A DNA stretch of 5,350 bases from Candidatus Gottesmanbacteria bacterium (GCA_016218275.1 JACREK010000111.1:1-5350), one strand, 5' to 3'. Positions 1-4,703 are shown, counted from the first letter of the stretch. Notes: a model not told the origin generated them from the sequence alone. Made by a program: numbers and translations.

Positions 1-1
1 A

Positions 2-73
2 AAGTATATTTCCGGCAAAACTATCAAGAAAGTTATCTTTGTCCCCGGAAAACTAATTAATTTCGTAGTTTAA
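2..73 (+). CDS. leuS: Leucyl-tRNA synthetase, C-terminal end (partial)
   Basis: Only the last 23 codons and the TAA stop (71-73) are inside the window; the gene enters from the left. The peptide ends KKVIFVPGKLINFVV, which matches the very C-terminal segment of bacterial leucyl-tRNA synthetases (E. coli LeuRS ends RKVIYVPGKLLNLVVG). In that family this tail belongs to the small C-terminal domain that contacts the tRNA. The enzyme charges tRNA-Leu in the cytoplasm. The other two plus-strand frames at the left edge give no recognisable peptide. The identification rests on a short but distinctive match. The catalytic and editing domains are outside the window, so nothing can be said about integrity. 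Confidence 0.85.
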   Translation, partial: KYISGKTIKKVIFVPGKLINFVV

Positions 74-80
74 TGAATAA

Positions 81-109
81 TTGATTTCATGCCGTTCTGA
101 TGTTATAAT
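81..109 (+). promoter_or_regulatory. Sigma70-type promoter with extended -10
   Basis: A TTGATT -35 box (81-86) is separated by 17 bases from TATAAT (104-109), which is preceded by TGT to give an extended -10 element. Transcription would start near 116. It lies directly after the leuS stop and reads toward the weak reading frame at 164, so that frame was probably once, or still is, a transcription unit separate from leuS. Confidence 0.6.
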
Positions 110-163
110 CCCTACTTTTATATTGATAGCTTTTGTAGTAGAATTCATTACTATTTATCACTT

Positions 164-392
164 ATGTCGCAAGCAATAGAAACCAAGTTCCGTTGTCATC
201 ACTTAATAGAGGCGCATTATGAAGATCATTACGTGGCAGCTTTTAAAAAACCGGTTGTCGTTTTTGTAGATGAAGCAATTGCAGGAGAAGTAAAGAGAGA
301 TGCTTCAACAACACCGGAAGGGTCATTGGGGCGGTGTTTGGCACCAGGAAGAGATTTATGCGATCACCGATGCATTGACGATGTTCGAATAG
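164..392 (+). pseudogene. Unrecognised small reading frame, probably frameshifted
   Basis: I do not recognise this gene. An uninterrupted frame runs from ATG 164 to TAA 451 (95 codons), about 50 bases downstream of the promoter at 81-109. Its first half, including KKPVVVFVDEAIAGEVKRDA, looks coding (many codons starting with G or A). From about base 315 its composition turns unlike protein, with several Cys and Arg residues. From the same point the -1 frame becomes convincing (GHWGGVWHQEEIYAITDALT) and ends at TAG 390-392. Deleting one G in the GGG at about 319-321 would join the two halves into a protein of about 75 residues. The likeliest readings are a gene broken by one indel or a sequencing error; the unbroken 95-codon frame is the alternative. 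No Shine-Dalgarno sequence precedes the start. Confidence 0.35.
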
Positions 393-557
393 TGGTAAGA
401 TCCGGTAGTCTAAAAATATCTCCAATATATCCTATCGAGCCGAGGAAATAATGTTTTATTTCAATTTATCAACCCAAAATCTTCCAAGTTTCTCTGCCAT
501 TTCTTCCCTTGATAAATTTTTCGCTCTACCGACTAAGTATAAATCTAAGAAAATCCA

Positions 558-728
558 TCAGGCAGCTTGATCTCTTAACACCTCCATATACTTATGGTTC
601 CCATCCTCGGCTCGTTGCTGGGCAAAAGCAAATACGGTTTCTGCTCTTCTTAGTACTTTTTCAGGAGACATTTTTGCGGGACCGCGCAAAGTCACTCTAT
701 CAAAAGCTCTAATTCTTAATTGTTCCAT
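558..728 (-). CDS. Small hypothetical protein, possibly truncated by an in-frame TGA
   Basis: A 56-codon minus-strand frame starts at ATG 728-726 and ends at TGA 560-558. The product is highly charged and reads like real protein: it begins MEQLRIRAFDRV and includes SPEKVLRRAETVFAFAQQ, probably helical. I do not recognise a family. After the TGA the same frame stays open for 33 more codons to TAA at 458-456, and that part also looks like protein (WIFLDLYLVGRAKNLSREEM). The gene may therefore once have encoded about 90 residues and now carry a nonsense mutation. The start is chosen because a TATAAT box ends eight bases upstream, placing the transcript start on or next to the ATG (leaderless). 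An in-frame ATG at 737 overlaps the -10 box and cannot be on that transcript. The plus-strand frame at 509-712 is its antisense shadow. Confidence 0.45.
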   Translation of the reverse strand: MEQLRIRAFDRVTLRGPAKMSPEKVLRRAETVFAFAQQRAEDGNHKYMEVLRDQAA

Positions 729-735
729 GCGTATC

Positions 736-743
736 ATTATACA
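736..743 (-). promoter_or_regulatory. -10 box for leaderless transcript of the minus-strand gene
   Basis: On the minus strand the sequence reads TGTATAAT followed by GATACGC and then the ATG at 728. The usual 6-8 base distance from the -10 box to the start point lands on or beside that ATG, so the mRNA would have essentially no 5' leader. No good -35 box is visible 17 bases upstream. The same TGTATAAT word precedes comEA and prs on the other strand. Confidence 0.5.
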
Positions 744-763
744 ATATAATCTCTTCTTACCCG

Positions 764-781
764 ATCCGTCGTTTGGCGGAT
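764..781. repeat. Hairpin of the ATCCGCC/GGCGGAT type
   Basis: ATCCGTC (764-770) and GGCGGAT (775-781) are inverted around a four-base loop, with one G-T pair. The arms resemble those of the perfect palindrome found at 1591 and 2972, so this is probably a diverged relative of that repeat. It lies in the divergent region between the minus-strand gene and comEA. Confidence 0.45.
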
Positions 782-784
782 GAT

Positions 785-833
785 TTCACACCTCCCACTT
801 TCACACCTCTAAGGTGGATAAGCTTCACACCTC
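785..833. repeat. Three direct copies of TTCACACCTC upstream of comEA
   Basis: Identical ten-base copies lie at 785-794, 800-809 and 824-833 (start-to-start distances 15 and 24). The third copy ends one base before the TGTATAAT box of comEA, occupying the space between the -35 and -10 regions. That position would suit an operator that blocks polymerase. On the opposite strand the motif reads GAGGTGTGAA. The regulatory role is inference from position; no known regulator site is recognised. Confidence 0.5.
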
Positions 834-834
834 C

Positions 835-842
835 TGTATAAT
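835..842 (+). promoter_or_regulatory. comEA promoter, -10 box
   Basis: TGTATAAT at 835-842 matches the -10 consensus. A start point near 849 would give a leader of about 34 bases before the comEA ATG at 883. No convincing -35 box is present at 17 bases spacing. Its position rules against a GTG start of comEA at 814, which would lie upstream of the transcript. Confidence 0.5.
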
Positions 843-882
843 TCCTTTTTATCGATTGTTGCTCTTCTCTTATATTGAAAAT

Positions 883-1542
883 ATGGTTCCAAAAGAAGAT
901 GAATCTTACGACCGTCCGCTTATAAATACGGAAAAATTGGAAGAAGTCATCTCCATCTATAAATTTCCTCTGGTCTTAAGCTTAGTTGGAATTGTTTTTC
1001 TTACCTTAGCCCTATCTCTATTGATTAAAAATAAGACTAATGATGACGTAGTTTTTACTACAAACGCTTCTCCATCTGCTGCTGCCAAAATTCGTATTGA
1101 TATTGGCGGAGCAGTAATGACGCCTGGTGTTTATGAGTTTACGGAAGGAAAGAGGATTGCCGATGCGCTGACTTCTGCCGGTGGGCTTTCGGCAGAAGCT
1201 GACAGGGAGTGGGTAGCAAAAAATCTTAACCGGGCGGCAAAGTTGGTGGATGGAGGGAAGATATATGTCCCCAAAGTAGGAGAATCTACTTTGGGGAAAT
1301 CCCAAATCCCAAATCCCAAATCCCAAGATGACCAAACTAATTTATTGGGAGTTACTACAAATCTGGTGAATATCAATACTGCTTCACAGGCAGAATTGGA
1401 GGCACTTGCCGGAGTAGGTCCGGTGACTGCCGGAAAAATTATTGCCGGTAGACAATACCAATCTATAGAGGAATTGAAGACAAGAAAAATAGTAGGGAAT
1501 GCCGTTTTTGAAAAAATCAAAAATTTGCTTACAGTCTATTGA
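883..1542 (+). CDS. comEA: ComEA-like DNA-binding competence protein
   Basis: This 219-residue protein should be the membrane-anchored receptor that binds incoming double-stranded DNA outside the cell and hands it to ComEC. A short charged N-terminus is followed by one membrane helix (about residues 27-48), then an SLBB-type domain (about 70-130: IRIDIGGAVMTPGVYEF, ALTSAGGLS, GGKIYVP). A linker (131-160) leads to a double helix-hairpin-helix domain (161-219), with NINTASQAELEALAGVGPVT and a second hairpin ending FEKIKNLLTV, where ComEA proteins normally end. The frame is open back to GTG 814, but the -10 box at 837-842 and the lack of conserved sequence favour ATG 883. No Shine-Dalgarno sequence is visible. 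The linker is encoded by an inverted repeat plus a heptamer tandem repeat, probably tolerated insertions. It is the first gene of the com locus. Confidence 0.92.
   Translation: MVPKEDESYDRPLINTEKLEEVISIYKFPLVLSLVGIVFLTLALSLLIKNKTNDDVVFTTNASPSAAAKIRIDIGGAVMTPGVYEFTEGKRIADALTSAGGLSAEADREWVAKNLNRAAKLVDGGKIYVPKVGESTLGKSQIPNPKSQDDQTNLLGVTTNLVNINTASQAELEALAGVGPVTAGKIIAGRQYQSIEELKTRKIVGNAVFEKIKNLLTVY
1268..1297. repeat. Perfect 12-bp inverted repeat inside comEA
   Basis: TCCCCAAAGTAG (1268-1279) and its exact reverse complement CTACTTTGGGGA (1286-1297) flank a six-base loop. It lies within the comEA coding sequence at the junction of the SLBB domain and the linker (about residues 129-139) and abuts the AAATCCC tandem repeat. 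A perfect 12-bp arm is unlikely by chance in coding DNA. Confidence 0.85.
1297..1324 (+). repeat. AAATCCC heptamer tandem repeat, four copies, inside comEA
   Basis: Four exact copies of AAATCCC run from 1297 to 1324, followed by AA. The 28 bases are not a multiple of three, yet the comEA frame continues intact, so the tract and its flanks together keep frame. It encodes a Pro/Ser/Asn-rich linker (KSQIPNPKSQ). I recall similar heptamer tracts from CPR genomes. Copy number could vary by slippage, and a change of one or two units would break the downstream HhH domain frame. Confidence 0.9.
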
Positions 1543-1590
1543 TTTGTTACATTAACAATTAATAGGAGTTACGCGGTTATTCTTCGAACG

Positions 1591-1610
1591 ATCCGCCAGC
1601 TGGCGGAGAA
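1591..1610. repeat. GC-rich palindromic repeat, copy 1 (intergenic)
   Basis: The 20 bases ATCCGCCAGCTGGCGGAGAA contain a perfect 16-base palindrome (1592-1607). An identical 20-base copy lies at 2972-2991 inside comEC, and a diverged relative at 764-781. Identity over 20 bases within 1.4 kb indicates a dispersed repeat family rather than chance. Confidence 0.85.
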
Positions 1611-1618
1611 GTGAGAAG

Positions 1619-1642
1619 CCTGTCCTGAGCAAAGTCGAAGGG
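1619..1642. repeat. Dispersed repeat of the TCCTGAGCAAAGTCGAAGG type
   Basis: The stretch with core TCCTGAGCAAAGTCGAAGG matches, from memory, a short interspersed repeat seen in many environmental bacterial genomes (usually recognised as CTTCGACNNNCTCAGGACA). It occurs once here, 12 bases after the palindromic repeat. Family membership is recalled rather than checked. Confidence 0.55.
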
Positions 1643-1678
1643 TTCTCGCGGAGTTTACCTCGAGAGTTCTCGCCGAGA
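1642..1678 (+). repeat. Imperfect direct repeat in the comEA downstream spacer
   Basis: GTTCTCGCGGAG (1642-1653) and GTTCTCGCCGAG (1667-1678) match at 11 of 12 bases, 25 bases apart. With the palindrome and dispersed repeat just before them, they fill most of the 177-base spacer between comEA and the next gene, which otherwise shows no gene. No clear terminator is seen, so read-through from comEA is possible. Confidence 0.45.
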
Positions 1679-1719
1679 GGCTCGAACAATATCAGATTGC
1701 GTAAGTCCTGAATTAATAT

Positions 1720-2487
1720 ATGTTGACCGGAGTTCTTATTATTGCCGTTGCAGGTCTTCTGGCGTTGCTTTCTCACCGTAGGTCACGTCTGGAGAATAAG
1801 ATCTATAAACACGTTCCACTGACCGAGTGGTTGGCGATTTCCATCTTTCCGGTGATGCTTTATCTGGGTTGGTTTTTTATAGTGAAAAATATAATAGGAA
1901 GACCCAGAATTTCGCTTTTGCCGTTTGAAGACTTCGATATTCTGGCGATTACTCTTCTTTTTACAATCTATGGTTTTGTGGGTAATGCGCTTCATTTTAC
2001 CGGCAAGATTCTCTGGCGATATTTGAGGGAAAACAGACACTCTATGGCTTTTAAAGTGAATGAGATGTTTCATGGGAGACTCTCTCATTATTTGGTTTAT
2101 CTGAATATGCTGTTTATCGGATTTTTCCTTCCGATTTTAGAGATAAACCACCCGGCAGTTTTGCCTGTTACATCCACTTACCTCTTCCTGATTCTTCTTG
2201 CCGGAACAGTATTTGGTGTTTCCGGCATCAAGGCTATTTTTTATACCAATGAATGGTTCGGCGGCTATAACAAGCCTCTATTTTTTATCATTGCGCTGTT
2301 TCTTGCTGTTCTTCTTGGTTTGATTAAATCATTTGATCTGCGCTTTTCTCTTTATCCGATTAGTCTTTTTATCGTTTCCATATTTTCCAGCGCAGTTGTT
2401 ACTTTCCTGATGCGGCAATTTTTTATTTTTGCCCACTTGAACGACAGGAGAAGGCTCAGATTTTTGGCAAAAATTCTTAGCGCGTAA
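1720..2487 (+). CDS. Unrecognised multi-pass membrane protein of the com locus
   Basis: I do not recognise a named family. The 255-residue product is very hydrophobic, with about seven membrane helices (near residues 2-17, 37-55, 74-93, 122-140, 147-169, 186-203 and 211-231) and a basic C-terminal tail (NDRRRLRFLAK). A polar loop between helices 3 and 4 carries EMFHGRLSHYL, the most motif-like part. No enzyme signature is visible. ATG 1720 is chosen because an in-frame TAA precedes it at 1714-1716; no Shine-Dalgarno sequence is visible. Its stop overlaps the comEC start (TAATG at 2485-2489), so the two are probably translationally coupled. It sits where the N-terminal part of a full-length ComEC would be encoded but does not resemble that domain (DUF4131/OB-fold). 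A partner or accessory subunit of the uptake channel is a reasonable guess, not shown. Confidence 0.85.
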   Translation: MLTGVLIIAVAGLLALLSHRRSRLENKIYKHVPLTEWLAISIFPVMLYLGWFFIVKNIIGRPRISLLPFEDFDILAITLLFTIYGFVGNALHFTGKILWRYLRENRHSMAFKVNEMFHGRLSHYLVYLNMLFIGFFLPILEINHPAVLPVTSTYLFLILLAGTVFGVSGIKAIFYTNEWFGGYNKPLFFIIALFLAVLLGLIKSFDLRFSLYPISLFIVSIFSSAVVTFLMRQFFIFAHLNDRRRLRFLAKILSA

Positions 2488-3302
2488 TGTTCAACCCCTT
2501 CACTCCTGCTCTCAACTCTCTTCTCCCCGAACCACAAGCTTCACTTTTAAACGGAATTCTTTTTGGAGTTAAGACGACTATGCCGCCATATCTTTATAAT
2601 GCATTGATCTCAACAGGTACTCTTCATATTATTGCTCTATCGGGCATGAATATTTCTATTTTAGCCAATCTTACCGCCCAAATTACTCTATTTTTGGGCA
2701 GAAAAGCCTCTAGTATTATAAGCATATGTCTCATAGTATTATTTGTCCTATTTGTGGGTCCTAACCCAAGTGTAGTTCGGGCCGCTATAATGGGCTGTTT
2801 ATCACTTTCAGCAGTCTATTTTGGCAGACAGGATTGGGGAGTGCTAAGTTTGTTTCTTGCCGCCGGAATAATGCTTCTGATTGATTTTAGCCTCATAAAA
2901 AACCTCTCTTTTCAGCTTTCTTTTTTGGCAACTTTGGGCATAATTTTAGCAAACAGGAAAGCTGAGTGCCAATCCGCCAGCTGGCGGAGAAACGGCTTGA
3001 TAAATCAATTTAAATATTGGTTTAAAGAAAATCTGAAACTCACTCTTAGCGCTCAACTCTTCACTCTGCCAATTATTTTATACAATTTTCATCGTCTTTC
3101 GCTTGTTGCTCCGATTGCCAATCTGGCTATAGAGTGGGTAATTCAACCAATTATGGTTCTGGGATTTACTGTCGCAATTGCCGGATGGCTCTGGCAGCCT
3201 TTGGGACTTCTTCTGGCATGGTTTGTTTGGGTACCGTTGACATACCTGATTACTATCGTTGAGTGGTTGGCTAAGGTTCCTTTGGCATCGATACAGTTTT
3301 AA
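2487..3302 (+). CDS. comEC: ComEC/Rec2 competence domain, DNA-uptake channel
   Basis: This 271-residue inner-membrane protein corresponds to the central competence domain of ComEC, the channel that brings single-stranded DNA into the cytoplasm. Family motifs appear in order: LLPEPQASLLNGILFG (12-27), GTLHIIALSGMNISIL (44-59; most relatives have a His where Asn is here, as in SGLHV), PSVVRAAIMGCLSL (94-107), the GR at 113-114, LSFQLSFLATLGII (140-153) and LSAQLFTLPIILYNFHRLS (187-205), with seven or more membrane helices. Family ComECs are often 600-800 residues; here the N-terminal soluble part is missing and the metallo-beta-lactamase part is a separate gene at 3489. The start overlaps the previous stop by one base. 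A palindromic repeat encodes residues 162-168 (QSASWRR) in a loop. The stop follows a T4 run; losing one T would add 16 residues (see findings). Confidence 0.93.
   Translation: MFNPFTPALNSLLPEPQASLLNGILFGVKTTMPPYLYNALISTGTLHIIALSGMNISILANLTAQITLFLGRKASSIISICLIVLFVLFVGPNPSVVRAAIMGCLSLSAVYFGRQDWGVLSLFLAAGIMLLIDFSLIKNLSFQLSFLATLGIILANRKAECQSASWRRNGLINQFKYWFKENLKLTLSAQLFTLPIILYNFHRLSLVAPIANLAIEWVIQPIMVLGFTVAIAGWLWQPLGLLLAWFVWVPLTYLITIVEWLAKVPLASIQF
2972..2991. repeat. GC-rich palindromic repeat, copy 2 (inside comEC)
   Basis: This is identical over 20 bases to the copy at 1591-1610, with the 16-base palindrome at 2973-2988. It encodes SASWR and part of the next Arg in a polar loop between the LSFQLSFLATLGII helix and the segment starting at LINQFKYW. 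This is an in-frame repeat at a place where ComEC proteins vary, so it is probably tolerated and translated. Confidence 0.85.
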
Positions 3303-3309
3303 TTTATTT

Positions 3310-3433
3310 GCCCTTGGAGCGTTTTCTTTCATTTCTTTTAACGAGTGGTAAAAGTGGGGAAACGGCCTGCCCCTAGGCCGTGGGCTCCCACTGACTACCC
3401 GAGTTTAAAGAAATAAGAAAACCTCCACCGGGC
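3310..3433 (+). other. Large imperfect hairpin between the two ComEC genes
   Basis: The 186-base spacer between the ComEC genes folds on paper into a long hairpin. The outer stem pairs 3310-3338 with 3407-3433: GCCC/GGGC, TGGAG/CTCCA, GTTTTCTT/AAGAAAAC and ATTTCTTT/AAAGAAAT, interrupted by small bulges (25 pairs in all). Nested inside are AGTGGG (3353-3358) with CCCACT (3387-3392), and ACGGCCT (3362-3368) with AGGCCGT (3375-3381), the latter closing a six-base loop. Several independent stems make chance unlikely. It could be a miniature inverted-repeat element, an RNA regulatory leader of the downstream gene, or an mRNA-stabilising structure. I recognise no known riboswitch or ribozyme core. 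There is no U-tract directly after the stem, so it is not a classic terminator. Confidence 0.7.
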
Positions 3434-3449
3434 CGCTCTTTCTTTCTAC

Positions 3450-3477
3450 CCATTTCTTTGAGCGACCAAAGAAATGG
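3450..3477 (+). promoter_or_regulatory. 10-bp hairpin just upstream of the metallo-beta-lactamase gene
   Basis: CCATTTCTTT (3450-3459) and AAAGAAATGG (3468-3477) are exact inverted copies around an eight-base loop. The hairpin ends 11 bases before the ATG at 3489, where it could affect ribosome access. Its arms share ATTTCTTT/AAAGAAAT with the outer stem of the preceding large hairpin, so the two structures could exchange strands. No Shine-Dalgarno sequence is seen between the hairpin and the start. Confidence 0.65.
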
Positions 3478-3488
3478 ATAAATAATAA

Positions 3489-4436
3489 ATGTTTAATAAA
3501 AAATATTTCTTCCTCGGTATATTTATAGGAATCATTTTATTGATTAGCTATCTCTTCACTCTTCCAGACGGCAAGCTCCATATCGTCTTTTGCAACGTCG
3601 GTCAGGGAGATGCTGCTTATATCCGGGCGCCAAATAATCAGGATATGCTTATTGATGGGGGACCGGATGATAAAGTTTTGACCTGTTTGGGTAAAAATAT
3701 GGCGTTTTACGACAGAACTATTGACATAGTGCTTCTTACACACCCGCAGAAGGATCATCTGCAGGGACTTCTTTCTGTTATACAAAGATATAATGTGAAA
3801 TATTTTGTTATAGGAGTTGAAGGCAATGAGACCGAAGGGTATAAAAAACTTATTACTCTTTTAAAAGAAAGAAAAATTCCAATTAAAAATCTCTATACCG
3901 GCGACCAGTTTGCTTTTGGAAAAGTGAAATTCTCTGTCCTTTGGCCGGAGAAAAATTGGGTAGCAAGTCATACCAAAGAACAGGTAGCGATAAAAACACC
4001 TCGGATGGTGGCCCCGCCAAAGGCGGGGACTCCTCCGATGGTGAAGGAATCAGAAGGAGTAGTCCTCGGTCTTTCTACGGATACAGAGCTAAATGACTTC
4101 TCCTACTTTCTAGACCTCAAATACGGGTCTTTCAGCGTGCTTTTTCCCGGAGACGGAGATATTCATATTCAGAGGGATGTGATGAAGACAAACAGTCTTT
4201 CCAGAGTAGATGTCCTGAAATTTCCCCATCACGGCTCAAAAACAGGGATTCTTTCCGAATTCTTAGATGTCATAAAACCCAAGTTAGCTATCATTTCCGT
4301 AGGAAAAAACAGTTACGGCCATCCCACAAACGAGGCAATGGAGTTATTAAGTCGTCGAGCTATTGAGCTTAAAAGGACGGATAGGGAGGGGGATATCGAG
4401 ATAGTTTCCGACGGCCAAAATTACTGGTCGCCTTAA
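3489..4436 (+). CDS. ComEC-type metallo-beta-lactamase domain protein, split from comEC
   Basis: This 315-residue protein is the metallo-beta-lactamase part of ComEC as a stand-alone, membrane-anchored gene (helix at about 6-24). In full-length ComEC this domain is the proposed nuclease that degrades the non-transported strand. Motifs in order: HIVFCNVGQGDAAYI (31-45), MLIDGGPD (53-60), THPQKDH (84-90), FPGDGD (219-224), VLKFPHHGSKTG (242-253), IISVGKNSYGHPT (268-280) and a closing RTDREGDIEIVSDGQ (296-310). In the metal-binding HxHxDH/HxDxDH motif the second ligand position is Gln here (HPQKDH). ATG 3489 is chosen because in-frame TAATAA lies immediately upstream; no Shine-Dalgarno sequence is visible. 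Residues 171-185 derive from a repeat-palindrome insertion. The spacer from comEC is 186 bases, so it may be co-transcribed. Confidence 0.9.
   Translation: MFNKKYFFLGIFIGIILLISYLFTLPDGKLHIVFCNVGQGDAAYIRAPNNQDMLIDGGPDDKVLTCLGKNMAFYDRTIDIVLLTHPQKDHLQGLLSVIQRYNVKYFVIGVEGNETEGYKKLITLLKERKIPIKNLYTGDQFAFGKVKFSVLWPEKNWVASHTKEQVAIKTPRMVAPPKAGTPPMVKESEGVVLGLSTDTELNDFSYFLDLKYGSFSVLFPGDGDIHIQRDVMKTNSLSRVDVLKFPHHGSKTGILSEFLDVIKPKLAIISVGKNSYGHPTNEAMELLSRRAIELKRTDREGDIEIVSDGQNYWSP
3999..4043. repeat. Palindrome flanked by direct repeats inside the metallo-beta-lactamase gene
   Basis: CCCCGCC (4012-4018) and GGCGGGG (4022-4028) are inverted around AAA. On either side lie CCTCGGATGGTG (3999-4010) and CCTCCGATGGTG (4032-4043), matching at 11 of 12 bases. 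The block encodes PRMVAPPKAGTPPMV (residues 171-185), a Pro-rich stretch in a loop of the domain. Flanking direct repeats around a palindrome resemble an inserted small element. The GC content is well above that of the surrounding gene. Confidence 0.75.
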
Positions 4437-4639
4437 TCTCCCCTAGTTTCCCCCAAAATTGTACAAATTCTCGCTCGAGCTCTTTTTTGTCCAATGATAT
4501 CTTTTGAAATATTTCCGTCGGCTATTTTACAAATATTTCGTCAAGTAGCACGACCATGCCAGTTGACTAATTTCAAGGGCAAAAACAAGAAACTATCTGG
4601 ATAGGTAGACTGGTCAAAATAATTTTTTCTGCTGCTTGG
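4433..4639 (-). pseudogene. Possible decayed minus-strand gene remnant
   Basis: The 302-base spacer between the metallo-beta-lactamase gene and prs has no intact gene. On the minus strand one frame is open from 4639 (just after a stop) to TAA 4435-4433 except for one TGA at 4543-4541. Both halves look moderately protein-like: YFDQSTYPDSFLFLPLKLVN before the TGA, and NISKDIIGQKRARARICTIL after it. There is no start codon; upstream, an adjacent frame (ESALLTKQQKKLF) could connect if one A of the A6 run at about 4623-4628 were lost. I recognise no family. It may be a gene fossil or chance. Its tail overlaps the last four bases of the preceding gene. Confidence 0.22.
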
Positions 4640-4703
4640 TTAAAAGAGCTGATTCAGATAAGATAAATTGGAAAGTAAATAACAGCAGATCTTGATTAAC
4701 TGT

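Noticed and set aside
509..712. Plus-strand 67-codon frame
   Set aside because: It lies opposite the better supported minus-strand small gene and has no promoter or protein-like motifs.
814..882. GTG start extending comEA by 23 residues
   Set aside because: The extension lies largely upstream of the expected transcript start (-10 box at 837-842) and overlaps the TTCACACCTC repeats; ATG 883 gives a normal ComEA N-terminus.
1297..1324. CRISPR array
   Set aside because: The repeat units are seven bases long and without spacers; this is a simple tandem repeat.
1018..1520. Minus-strand frames opposite comEA (including an LGFGIWDLGF-type peptide)
   Set aside because: They are antisense shadows; the repetitive peptide is the reverse reading of the AAATCCC tandem repeat.
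1552..1776. Minus-strand 74-codon frame across the comEA downstream spacer
   Set aside because: It is composed of the translated repeats (STLLRTGF-type peptide) and runs into the start of the membrane protein gene.
4463..4490. Rho-independent terminator after the metallo-beta-lactamase gene
   Set aside because: GCTCGAGC is followed by T6, but the palindrome has no loop and no stable longer stem could be drawn.
456..4545. TGA read as an amino acid (as in Gracilibacteria or SR1)
   Set aside because: The two suspicious in-frame TGAs are in weak genes. comEA ends with TGA exactly at the family C-terminus, and Gly in all strong genes uses GGN codons.
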